The notes under the pieces were generated by a model. That model was not told the origin of the DNA and did not search any database. It saw only the letters and a list, made by a program, of their open reading frames with translations. The position numbers were made by a program, and so were the translations under genes. Below are positions 11,117 through 20,985 of a DNA stretch of 64,000 bases, one piece after another. This DNA is from Hygrocybe punicea. Taxonomy: Eukaryota; Basidiomycota; Agaricomycetes; Agaricales; Hygrophoraceae. Where the stretch lies: positions 744,001-808,000 of the forward strand of contig OY744467.1 in assembly GCA_963556145.1 (NCBI GenBank). The letters are read 5' to 3'. Numbering within the stretch: the stretch's first letter is position 1; every line of letters starts with the position of its first letter.

Positions 11117-12535
11117 TCGTGGTGATGAGAGTGCGATCGACTCGCGGATCCCTTTTTTCTTCAGTTCCCTACCCTTTTTACCACTTTTTCTCGCGAGACG
11201 ACTTATTTCGGCCTCACCACCCACTGCTGCACAACCGCGCATTTTCCCTTCACTCACGGCCGTACAACACTCGAGTTACCCCACGGCGCTCATGTTCAGC
11301 CCAATGGGACCCCGCGTCGCTCCCTGTTGACCCAAAAACACACCCGCGACCCTTCTCAGCACCCAAGCGGCAGGCCACGTCATTACTTTCGACCCCCCGT
11401 TTTTTTTTTCATTCTTTTTTGTCTTATCTCACGATTCCCAGCCCCAGGCAGGCTCATCCAACCCCACGGATCCCCGTTCGACGTACCAGAGCTCCGCGCT
11501 CGCCTACGCCGCCCCAAATCTGCGGCCGCCGGCCTTTTGGTTACCCCACGGATCTGCCACGTCACCACTGTCAGACCCCCTGTTTTTTCGTGTACCCCAG
11601 CCCAAACCCACACTCATTCGACCCCCCGTGCCCGCGTTCCACCTGCTGGAACCCCCCGCTGCGCTTCGTCGCCCCAAACGAAGCCGCCCCGCCATGTTTG
11701 GACGTCCCAGCACATTGCGCCACGTCACCACATTGCGACCCCGCATTCTCGTTATCCCCAGTACCGTACAGCTACACCGGACCCCCGCAGCCTTGCTCCA
11801 TGTGCTAGAGCCCCACGCCGCCTCTCGTTACCTCAAACGAGCCCCCGCCACTGTTTTTTAGGCTCCCCAGCTACATACCGCGTCGTTGCCACGCGCACCC
11901 GCTTCCCAGCATAAACGGCCCCACTTTCCAGCATAAACGGTCACGCACCCGCTCGCGTAGCTCGCCGCACCCGCGCCTGATGCATTGGAGCACCCAGCTC
12001 ACCTGGGCCACCGCTTTCCAGGCCCCACCCCCTTTGCCGCACCGCTACTTCGTGGCCCCCGCATTCCGCACCCCGGCCCTTGCAGCTTCGCGAGGCCCCC
12101 CGCGGCCTCGCAACCGCTTCCCAGAGCTCACGCGAAGAGGTCTCTCGACGCCGGCGCCCGCTCTAGCGCCCAGTATATATTCTCTGTTTCCTTAGTTCTT
12201 CCTTTTCAGCTTTTCACTGCTCTCCCTCGACCCAGTTTTCCTCCATCTCTTCGGTACACTATCTATACACTGCCCACGACATCATCCCGTTCTATTTACC
12301 TATGCCCAACCACCCAGCCTATTCATGGACTATGAGAACCCACACCCTGCACCGCGATTGGTTTTGGAGGACAATATTGTCCCGCTTCACGATATAAGGC
12401 CTCAACTGCGACTTGGGGCATTCTGAGGGACTGGGAGTTGTGATTTGGAGATTGTTTTGGTCAGTCCTGTTTGGTTTTTGTTTTCTTTCAGTAGCTGTTG
12501 GTGACGAGGGCGTCGCCATGAGGAGGAGGGGCACT
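11117..12535 (+). other. Interior of non-autonomous element 1
   Basis: The candidate primer-binding site is at 11120-11133, three bases after the LTR. Most of the interior is C-rich low-complexity sequence with open frames but no domain. Near 12172 there is TATATA followed by a pyrimidine-rich stretch and, at 12327, a 33-codon open frame starting MDYENPHPAP. That arrangement resembles a core promoter and first exon. The polypurine tract AGGAGGAGGGGCAC lies at about 12520-12534. Confidence 0.6.
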
Positions 12536-12672
12536 TGTAGTGGTAGATCACGTGACCAGTCCCTTAGTCAGTAGCAGTTCCTGATGTAGTAGTCAGTTCA
12601 TCCTTCCTATCCAGTCGACTTCCACCTCAAGTCCTGCGTGAGCCCCCGGAGAGGTACCTCGGTACCTCTCCA
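12536..12672 (+). repeat. 3' LTR of non-autonomous element 1
   Basis: The 137-bp partner of the repeat at 10980, with three CpG-type differences between the two. It is followed directly by the 4-bp target copy ACGC and then by the resumed gag frame (LVEALERY region). Confidence 0.92.
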
Positions 12673-13130
12673 ACGCCTCTACGAGTTTGTCCCAGTCTCC
12701 CTTCGTATCGTCTGGTAGGTCGTCGAACCATATGTTGGCTGTTCCCCCGTAGTCGAGGTTATTGCGGAAACAGTCGATTTTCTTTTTGTCTGTTGTGTAT
12801 GCCTTGTCTTCGATTTTAATGTTTATTTCACGCATGAATTGGCCTGGTGCTATTTTTTCGTTGGGGCCACCGTCCCAGCGTAAGGCCCTTGATTCGGTCA
12901 TGGTGGTTGAGTGGTTTTGGGCGGGAGTGGGATCGTTTTGTGGTTGTGGTGCTGGCGATGTCGGTGGCGTGTTTGGGTTACTTTGGTCTGGGGTTGCTGG
13001 GTTACTAGATGTTGGTGTTAGGGATGATTCTGACGAGGTAGGGGTGGTTGCCGGTGAGGACGTGTATTGGCTGTGTGTGTCTCTGGGTCGGTTTGTTTGG
13101 GGAACCCTCCAGTGGTCCCACGCGTTGCGA
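12673..13130 (-). pseudogene. Gypsy gag, N-terminal part
   Basis: The frame includes MTESRALRWDGGPNEKIAPG (Met at 12901) and then helical gag sequence with KKIDCFRNNLDYGGTANIWF up to the element junction. Upstream of that Met the same frame stays open through a Pro/Ser/Thr-rich stretch to at least 13130 without another obvious ATG, so the true start is uncertain. Joining this piece to 10979 after removing the nested element and one ACGC copy restores one frame. Confidence 0.8.
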
Positions 13131-13350
13131 TATGGATGTAAGTGAGACGTTGTGGTCTTTGTTTGGTGGTTTGGGGGCGGTTTGTTTGTTCAGTTCGTGG
13201 TTCTTTGCGGTGTCGGTACGTGTTGGGGACTCAGTGTTCAGTGTTCGGTGTGCAGTGTCAGTGTGCGGATTGGTGTGCGGATTGGTGTGCAGTGTGCGGT
13301 GCTGGGTGTTCTGTTCTGTTCTAGTATTTGTTCGTGTGGGGTTCGAAAGA

Positions 13351-13364
13351 CGCTCTCATCACCA
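13351..13364 (-). other. Candidate primer-binding site of the gypsy element
   Basis: In element orientation TGGTGATGAGAGCG starts three bases after the 5' LTR. The same sequence, with one change, follows the 5' LTRs of both non-autonomous elements. The TGG start fits pairing with a tRNA CCA end. The tRNA was not identified. Confidence 0.65.
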
Positions 13365-13367
13365 CGT

Positions 13368-13523
13368 TGGAGTGGGTCTGAGGTCGCTTCTGGAAAGACA
13401 CCAAAATTGAGAGAAGATCCTGTCCTCGTCGTCTGAGTCCAACTATCTACTACATCTGGAAGGTCAACTATCAACTGAACCGTGGGACTCTGGTCACGTG
13501 ATCATCCAGGCACAACTACTACA
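13368..13523 (-). repeat. 5' LTR of the gypsy element
   Basis: The 156-bp partner of 4295-4450. Between this LTR and gag there is a leader of roughly 220-450 bp, depending on the true gag start, that includes a GTGTGCGGATTGGTGTGCGG-type short repeat around 13230-13310. Confidence 0.93.
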
Positions 13524-16187
13524 GCAGTGAGGTGGGTACGACAAAAGTGCGAGACATTTGGCTTGCACTGGCACATGTTGGGTTGTATGTCGATGTCTTC
13601 CTCAAACCAACACAAGCCATTGTGTACGTTTTGTAAGAATTGTCCTGTCTCCAATTCTCATGCCACATCCCAGCACCAGAGCAGGACCTGGAGCCAGTTG
13701 TTTGTTATTACTGGTCTCTTGGTTTACTGGACCCTGCCATCCTCAGACATGTTCAGGACCATTACGATACAGCTATCTATGGGCTCAGGTACTGCTTTTT
13801 GTGTCAGTCTGTGTTAGTTAGGTTGAATATCTTTTTCTGCCAGCCTCAAATCCCTCAAGCGACTTCGAAAGAAGTGGGGGTTATTGAGCACCAAGCAGCA
13901 GCAACATTCCTTTGACACCATCGCACCATTTGTTGCCAAAATTCGCTCACGTTTTCCATCAATGGGAGCACACCAGATGGTATCTGTTCTGAGGCAAGAC
14001 TATGGTATAAAAGTTGCGGAGTGCGTGTTTGATGGTTTTCTTTTTGCATGCACTCCAACACTGAGTACTGATTGTTCACACAAGAAAAACCATTTTAGGT
14101 TGGCTGAATGTAGTGGAATGTGATGCTGTCAAGCAATGTTTGAGACATTGTAGATGTGGGTTCGGGGTGGCTTCAGAACAATAAAGGAAAGATGATCCTA
14201 ACCAGAGGGGTGTCAGTGTAGAAGTGACTGTGGATAATCAGTGTCGGGGATAATAGTAAAGGAAGGGATTGTAAGTAAAAGTAAAGCCGCCACGTAAAAC
14301 TGGACTAATAATAACAAACCTGGCGATGAACAGACTGAAAACGGATGAATAACGATGAACCCGACGATGCCGACGATGTCGGGTATGGCGGGTTGGGTCG
14401 GGTCAGGTCAGAAACGATGAACAAATAACAAGAACAATGATAAAGATGATGAAATGAACTATAATAATCTAAGGGTCTACGAGGACGAGCATTTGAAGTG
14501 ATTAAAATGATTCTGACTATAGGGAAATGGGGACTAATGGTATCTCTTTTTGTACGGTTGTCGGGGACCGTTTTTATAGTACATGTGTGTGTAGCTACTT
14601 TCAGACATGTCTACTTCGGCCGATAGAAACTACAAAGAAAAGATTGAATGGAGATGTGAAAAGGGGGGTTGCAATGCGACGAAGACAGGAAAATGGAGGG
14701 GAAAACAAATATGCAAGAAAAAGATCTAAAAAGTCCTACATATCTCCAAAAGGACAAGGGGATGCACAAATAAGGTAACTCCGAAGTCGGGGATTGAGTC
14801 CGATGAGAACCATCTTCTATAATTAGAACTCCGGGGCTTCTGAGGCTGCCAGATTTGGTCCGAGAGCGGCTGTGACAAAGCGGCATACGTCGGGTCACAT
14901 CACGTCACATCACGTCGGGTTACGTCGGGTTCGAATGTGAGTTGAATGGAGGCAGCGGGTTTGTCTGGATTTGTGATATATCGACAATACAGACTCAGAG
15001 GGACGTCGAGTCTCTACAACGTCGGTTTAAGAGAAAGCGATTTTGGGCGGCTGGGGTAATGGACATTCTTGTGTTTGACCAACATGACAAATGGAAGCGT
15101 TTCGGATTATGGCTACATATGGGCCTTGACCCATTTTCTGGCCAGTTGGCATGGTTGAAAATTTGGTGGACTAACCATAATCCTTGTCTTATCACAAGTT
15201 ATTATCTGGAGGCAGGACAAGCATTGGGCGGTACAACTTTAATTTCATAAACTACTTCAGGCTTATACTTTTTCAGGTGTTCCACTCATCATGCAAAGCG
15301 ACCTGGGTTCAGAGAAATATGGAATTGCAAATTGTCATATGCTCATACGCCACCGCCTTGATCCCACTCTCGCTGACACTATTCAACATCGCTGGAAAAA
15401 GGATAAGATGAATGTAAAGCCAGAAGCAGGCTGGTCTCAGTTACGATGCCAATTTACACCTGGATTTGAGAATATATTAGATTCCGGCTTCAACAGTGGT
15501 TTATATGATCCTGATGATCCTCTTGAGTGGTGAGCACAATATTTTTGCCATGTGAACCTATCGTAAACTTATGGGGGTAGGCTTGTCTTCCGTTGGCTTG
15601 CTATCCCCTGGCTTCAGGCTGAGCTTGATGCCTGGATGCGAAGGTTCAACTCAACACCTCGAAGAGCCAACAAGAACAAAGTTTTACCTTCTGGTATCCC
15701 CGATCTCATTTTCACCAAACCTCATCTATATGGGAGACATATGAAATATCGACTGACTCGGAAGCAAGGTTATTGTGCCCCTGGAATTATTTGACGAGAT
15801 GGAAAGGGAATGGGCCAATCTGAAGCATCCTGTCTTTTTACTTGTTCCAGCCACCTTTGAAGCATGCATGGTTCCTATCTATAATAGCCTTGGACAACCG
15901 GCCATTACTTCGACCACATTTTGGGATGTATATGCTGGAATGTTGGCTGGATTCAGAAATCTGACAACCCATTGCTTGATGAATCTCTACACAATGTACA
16001 AGCAGAAATTGAGGAGATCGAGCTTCTCATGGGCTTGCAGGATTTACCTCATGGTGACGGTGACGTTGATGGGGATGGCTACTGTTACATGGGCAGATTA
16101 GTAAACCCTCCTGCTGCTACTGATGGTGATATGGATGTGTGGGAGTATGCCTACTTCACCCCATCTGAAGATGATGATGATTCATAG
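13524..16187 (+). pseudogene. rve-type integrase-like gene (host multigene family), broken by a solo LTR
   Basis: The pieces match a protein family common in agaricomycete genomes and usually labelled integrase core domain protein. It begins with LLDPAILRHVQDHYDTAIYG, then KRLRKKWGL and SMGAHQMVSVLRQDYGIKV. After the LTR insertion it continues KRKRFWAAGVMDILVFDQHD, GLWLHMGLDPFSG, MQSDLGSEKYG, WSQLRCQFTPGFE and FRWLAIPWLQAELDAW. The acidic residues of FDQHD and MQSDLG are consistent with an rve/DDE fold. Introns are recognisable near 13788-13847, 14029-14097, 15232-15277 and 15531-15577. Damage includes the solo LTR at 14149-15018, a frameshift and TGA near 15757, and a frameshift near 15955. 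The 5' end next to the gypsy element was not identified. Its cellular role is unknown. Confidence 0.75.
14149..15018. repeat. Solo LTR copy B (870 bp)
   Basis: It starts TGTAGATG and ends CTCTACA and is a relative of copy A at 3380-4264. The flanks ACAT (14145-14148) and ACGT (15019-15022) form a 4-bp target duplication with one CpG change. Removing the LTR and one target copy joins the gene frame as L-R-R-R-F-K-R-K-R-F-W, which fits the family. It therefore inserted in the gene and later lost its interior by LTR-LTR recombination. Confidence 0.88.
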
Positions 16188-16289
16188 CTACTTTCTGTTG
16201 ACCAAATTTTGTTAAATCATTTTTGACCAATGGAAATTACAAATGTGAGAATTTTCATCTGCAATTTTTGGCAACATTCTACCACCATG

Positions 16290-18565
16290 TATGCTGCACA
16301 CTTCACCAACCCTGACACAAATCAAGCTGTTATTTGTGGTCGGAAGGATTGCCGAGTCAAGGTCTTTCCACCTGGCACTGGTCTTGAATATCTGTGCAGT
16401 GCCGATCCAGGTTGTCCAGGAAGAGCTGTTTGCAGTGTATGTTATTCATTATATGAAAAAGAAAACCACAATACGTAGAGGTTGGTATTTATCTTTAAGT
16501 TTTTCTAAGCCATGTTCACCCGTCCTGTCATTATAGATGAAAGTCAGAATAGCTCACATATGGACAGACAGACAGTTCACACACAGATTTCACAAGCGCA
16601 ACGAGGAGGTATATTTCATTATCCTGTCCATGCCTTTTCCCAAAATTGAATCAATATGCAGGGCAATCTCACCCTGTCCAAGCCATTGGAAATCATCTGC
16701 TGATGCCTCCCCCAGCATTCCCTCCGACATTTATTCAGCAATATCATGCTCCTGGAAGTAGTGGGTCACACCCTACAGTACAGTTGCCAGGACAGAAACC
16801 GGTACTTACCCCTGGGATGTCAAATGTGTTGCCGGCCATGGGATACACAAGCAACCACGCTGTTTATGCCCTGTTACGAGATAAGATGGCAAAACAGGCA
16901 TATGCAAATAATGCCGGCAAGGTTGTGATGGTGGAATGCAGATTAGTACACATTCCTCTCGGAAAGACTACCAAAACCTTACTTGGCGTATCATTTCTAG
17001 CAACTAGTTATCCTCCTCAGATTGTATAACAGGGGATTTTTGAGGCGATCGACAATATACCAGTTCATATCAGCACAAAGGACCTGAAAGAGACCGTATT
17101 CATGGCTATAGAGCATCTATGGAGGGATTTTTCAAAGGGTTTCCCCTTGCGCAGTACCGATGTCATATTGCGAAACAAGGACTGGGTGCCCTTAACCCAG
17201 GACAGAGATGCCATTTCTAGCCAATTTTTCAGACCAGGAAAGAATGGGATACCAAAATTCCGCACCGGGAAAGCTTTAATCTTTCTCCACATGCCAGATA
17301 AGGTATTTGCTGACTTTGAAGCATGGAGTGATGCACTTGAAAATGCCAACAATGTACGTGTAATCATGTTGCACCACATATAGACAATCACTTATTGGAA
17401 GCATGAAATTAGGCTGATGAAAAGAATTCTGACATACCGTATGCCAAGAACCTGGATGCACCAGCACTTGGATCCAATTTGGGGACATTGGCACAACATG
17501 AGCAATACAACAAAAACCAAACTACCGAGACAATTTGGACTGGAACTGACCCAAGCAAGTCGACCTGCATCTGAACATGAGTCCTGGGCAACAATTAGTG
17601 GGTGGTTTCAAAATGGCTTATCTAGGAACAGCAAGTGAACCTGTGTTCGGGAAGAGCATGGATGTTTGTGTTGAGCAGATATTCACATCAAAAAGGAAGG
17701 AAACGGTCAACTCACTTGGACGTTGTGTCTTTGTTGAACAAAGGATCGCTGTTGATAGCCATGCACAGCTGAGGGACCTCACCACCGAAATCACTTGTTT
17801 CATTTGGGGTCATGCATTGTTAGACTTGGTTTACCGATTTGTCGATAAGCATAAGCAGATTTCCATTCGTGGAAAGCTGCCAATGTCAATTCCTGATATG
17901 CAGTTTGTCCAGTCAGCGCTAGCATATGAACAGGGAGGGGAGAAACATGTTTTCCTTGTCAAGGAAGTTGTTGCAGCTGAGACTGAAGGACTGTTCCGAA
18001 AGTACATTCATAATGCATCAGCAACCCCTCTCTTCTTTTGCGACCTCGAGGATACCGATCGAGCCGAGTTTTTAGCGTTTTCCCAACATGTTCAGTATTG
18101 GAAGACGAGCAAACTGGTGTTTGTAACCGACTATCAGGGTGTGTGTATTTTTCAACAGTTTCGAGCATGCTCACACCATCATTTATCAGGAGGGGACCAT
18201 CTGTTATCTGATCCACAAATTGTAACAGACAGGTAGGTATTTTGCCAATAACTTGATCTCACACATCACTGATGATATCCTGAAGCACCCTCGGTATGCT
18301 CTTTGTGTCTGGAAATCTTGCTGATGCACACAATCAGTTCAAAAATGACCATTTATGCAACAAATTCTGCCACTTTTTTGACTTGCCTGTCAAAGACAGG
18401 GAGTACAACACAGTGGACCCCAAAGATGTCCAGGAGGCAGCCATTGAACAAAGCATTCTCAGCGGGAGGGTCTTAGATGACTTTCGAACTCGTGAAATGT
18501 CGATCTCAGCATTATCCTTATCTTATGGTCAAGCCGACCAATCCGCCGACCAATCCATCGACTAA
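16290..18565 (+). pseudogene. Fungal alpha-kinase-like gene, decayed
   Basis: The N-terminal part has a cysteine-rich zinc-finger-like segment (CGRKDC, CSADPGCPGRAVCSVC). A Pro/Gln-rich linker and a region with DWVPLTQDRDAISSQFF follow. The C-terminal alpha-kinase domain begins near GGFKMAYLGTAS and includes FVTDYQG, the nucleotide/metal DPQ motif in LLSDPQIVT, and the zinc-binding tail GNLADAH..HLCNKFCHFF. Alpha-kinases are atypical Ser/Thr kinases, expanded in agaricomycetes. Lesions are a one-base shift near 16650, an in-frame TAA near 17027, and a frameshift around 17560 before the kinase domain. Some gaps may be unrecognised introns, but the number of breaks argues for a pseudogene. Confidence 0.7.
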
Positions 18566-19247
18566 TCTTCTGCTTAATACCTTCGGTGGATCATTCCCAC
18601 ATCGTTCGACATCATATTGGTTTGCATACCCCTTCACCTACTCCATCAAGTTCAACCATGTTACTCGCAATCGTCACTCTCTGCTCTTTCAGAATCTTCA
18701 TGCAACAGTTGTGACTCCCACTAATACATTGTGAGTTTTTACCTGTGATCTCTTGAAAAAGAACTCATGCTTCTTTTATGTTGTCAGCATGCTATTGACA
18801 GCTTTTGTCCTCCTTTTGTCACTCCCTATCCTCCACATTACCACCCATTATTACATTACAACATTGATTTATTTCCATTCCCTGTCTCGTCTTTTGAACA
18901 CCACACTCATTTTGTCTGATTTTTCTTAGTCACTCATTGCGCGATACTTACTTCACAGTCGTTTTCATCTTCCCACTCATATGCCTTAGCTTAGGGAATT
19001 GAATTTTAATCATTTTGACCATATGATGTGAGAGGAAGGAACAGAAGAAACCGGGATATTGAGATTGAGACGTGAGTCATCTGTCAGTGACGTTCATCAC
19101 ACCTTTGTATCTCCACTCTCTTTGCCACCCTTCATGCCGCTCTTGATGAGCTCCACCAGCTACCATACTGCAGCAAGATAAACCGTGATCACAGGCGATC
19201 CAGGGCCATGTGTATCAATGACTACATTTTGCACCTTTGTCTCCCAT
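18566..19247. other. Intergenic, nothing recognised
   Basis: About 680 bp of C/T-rich sequence between the alpha-kinase relic and the second non-autonomous LTR element. No frame, repeat or RNA gene was recognised. Confidence 0.6.
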
Positions 19248-19394
19248 TGGAGTGGGTCCAAGGGACCTCATGGAATCGGGGACGGAATCAGTCGGAAAGG
19301 TGTGAGATGGATAGGATGAGGAACTCACTACCACATCAGGAACTGCTACTGACTAAGGAAGATGTCACGTGACATGCCAGGCACAACTACTACA
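19248..19394 (-). repeat. 3' LTR of non-autonomous element 2
   Basis: 147 bp, TGTAGTAG..CTCCA in element orientation. The first 17 bases match the gypsy LTR start, and an internal TAGTCAGTAGCAGTTCC block matches element 1. Confidence 0.9.
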
Positions 19395-20838
19395 AGTGCC
19401 CCCCTCCTCTGTAGCAACACCCTCGTCGCTAACAAAAGAGGAACAAAACAAAAAAGGGAAAGACGAAGCAAAGGGAAGGGAAAAGGCAAAAAGAGCAAAC
19501 CAGAGAAAGAAGAAGGAACTAGTCTACTCTGTGGGGGTCTAAGAACAAGGAGTCCTCCACTAGGTGAGAATAAAACTGGGAAAATGTGCTAAAAAATGGA
19601 AAAATGGTAGTGGGACGTGGAAAGGGATGTGGGAAAAGATGGCATGGAGACAGTGAATGGGTCATTGGCCATGGGTCGACGCGGGGGGCATGTGGTCACT
19701 GTACGATGTGTGGGCAGGGGCGCGAACGTGTCCGTTTGGGGTGTGGTCGTCGTGGTACGCCGTTTGGGTGGGGCCATGGCCATGGGGGTGTTGCGAATGG
19801 GCTGGCGTTGCTCGGCACGCGGATGGGGGTGGCCGTATCGCTTGGATGGGTCCTGGCGGTGGTGCATGAACGTGTAGGGGTGTGGGACGTGGGGTTGCAT
19901 GTGTGGAAATGGGGTATAGAGGGGTGGGGTGTGCTAATGGCGTTGGGCTGGTTTTGCTGCCTGGAGCTTGTGCGGTCGAGGTTGATCGTGTTGGAAATGG
20001 GCGTGCGGGGCTATAAAGCGAGTTAACGTGGGGTCTGCAGCCTCTTGCGTGGGTAGCCCGTTGTTTCATTTCGTTGGGTGGGTTTGGACGTGTCATTCGT
20101 GCGGGTGTGGGCCGCTGGGTTGGTACGGAGATGGCAGGCATGAGGGAGTGGATGCAGGCATGTTGCGCCGTGCCCATGGGGTCGAGGAAGTGGGTGCCAG
20201 CGTGGGCGAGAAGTGCAAGTCGATCTGGTGACGTGGCTGTTGGACGACGCAGCAACGGATGGGTGGGCGTGAAAACGGGGTTGGTGAGGACAGCGTAGGT
20301 GGCAACGGGACCGGTGGGGTTGTGGTACGGACGTGGGGGCATTGCGAGGGTCTGCATGTTCAGTAATGTACCTGTAGGGGTCTGGATATAAAAGGGAAGG
20401 TCGAAAATGGGGACGGTGAGGTCGAGGGCGCGTCTTGCTGCGTGACGGCATTGTTGGATTCATCATCCAGCTCGGCAGCCTCATGGGGGTCTTGTAAGGA
20501 GCGTGGGGTGCCATGGTTGGGCGTGGTTGGTCGAGTTTCTGTTGGGCGAAGCTGGTGATGTGGCTGCATGAGGTGGCTGTGCGGAATGGTGAGGATGGAC
20601 AAAAAGTCATGAAGATGGTCGTGGGGCATGTAGAATGATGCAGACATAACACTGGGGCCATCAGAGATTGTTTTTTGTAGTGTTTTGCATGGGTGTGCTG
20701 CATGGAATCGTGCAGGTGGGCTCTCGGGGGGGTACTCTGTGCTCGAAAATCTCTGTTGCTGTACTCAAAAAGGGTCTGTGTGAGTGGAATGTTGTGGTCT
20801 CCGGTGGCGTGGCTCAAATCGCGCTCTCATCACCACGA

Positions 20839-20985
20839 TGGAGTGGGTCCGAGGGACCTCACGGAATCGGGGACAGAATCAGTTGGAAAGGTGTGAGATG
20901 GATAGGATGAGGAACTCACTACCACATCAGGAACTGCTACTGACTAAGGAAGATGTCACGTGACATGCCAGGCACAACTACTACA
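20839..20985 (-). repeat. 5' LTR of non-autonomous element 2
   Basis: The 147-bp partner of 19248-19394. The four differences between the pair all lie at CpG positions. Confidence 0.9.

Larger units (their letters stand above)
10980..12672 (+). mobile_element. Non-autonomous LTR element 1 (TRIM-like, 1693 bp) inside gypsy gag
   Basis: Two 137-bp direct repeats (10980-11116 and 12536-12672) with TG..CA ends flank a 1419-bp interior. The target duplication is a perfect 4 bp, ACGC (10976-10979 and 12673-12676). The two LTRs differ at three sites, all CpG transitions. The interior starts with a primer-binding-site-like TGGTGATGAGAGTG and ends with a polypurine tract, both close to those of the host gypsy element. 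The interior is C-rich on the sense strand and codes for nothing recognisable. It probably depends on gypsy-encoded proteins, which is inference from the shared signals. Confidence 0.92.
4295..13523 (-). mobile_element. Ty3/gypsy LTR retrotransposon, defective, with two nested insertions
   Basis: The element lies on the minus strand between two 156-bp LTRs (5' LTR 13368-13523, 3' LTR 4295-4450). From 5' to 3' it carries a primer-binding site, gag with a CCHC-like knuckle, a retropepsin-like segment, reverse transcriptase, RNase H and integrase, which is the Ty3/gypsy order. It is broken by a non-autonomous LTR element at 10980-12672, a hAT MITE at 9277-10135, an in-frame TGA at 7534-7536 and a frameshift near 6205. 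The flanks are GCGG (4291-4294) and GCAG (13524-13527), a 4-bp target duplication with one CpG-to-CpA change. Without the two insertions it would be about 6.7 kb. Confidence 0.93.
19248..20985 (-). mobile_element. Non-autonomous LTR element 2 (TRIM-like, 1738 bp)
   Basis: Two 147-bp direct repeats (19248-19394 and 20839-20985) flank a 1444-bp interior. On the minus strand, the 5' LTR at 20839-20985 is followed after three bases by TGGTGATGAGAGCG (20822-20835). The 3' LTR is preceded by GAGGAGGGGGGCACT (19395-19409). The LTRs differ at four sites, all CpG transitions. The flanks are CCAT (19244-19247) and CCGT (20986-20989), a 4-bp duplication with one CpG change. The interior is A/C-rich on the sense strand. 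Open frames of 231 and 264 codons there show no domain and overlap each other. The terminal sequences tie it to the gypsy element at 4295. Confidence 0.9.

Noticed and set aside
3380..15018. Reading LTR copies A and B as the two LTRs of one large element
   Set aside because: Copy B has its own 4-bp target duplication and sits inside a host-family gene whose frame is restored on removal, so it is a separate solo LTR.
19662..20817. Minus-strand frames of 231 and 264 codons inside non-autonomous element 2
   Set aside because: Overlapping frames in low-complexity A/C-rich sequence without any retroelement motif.
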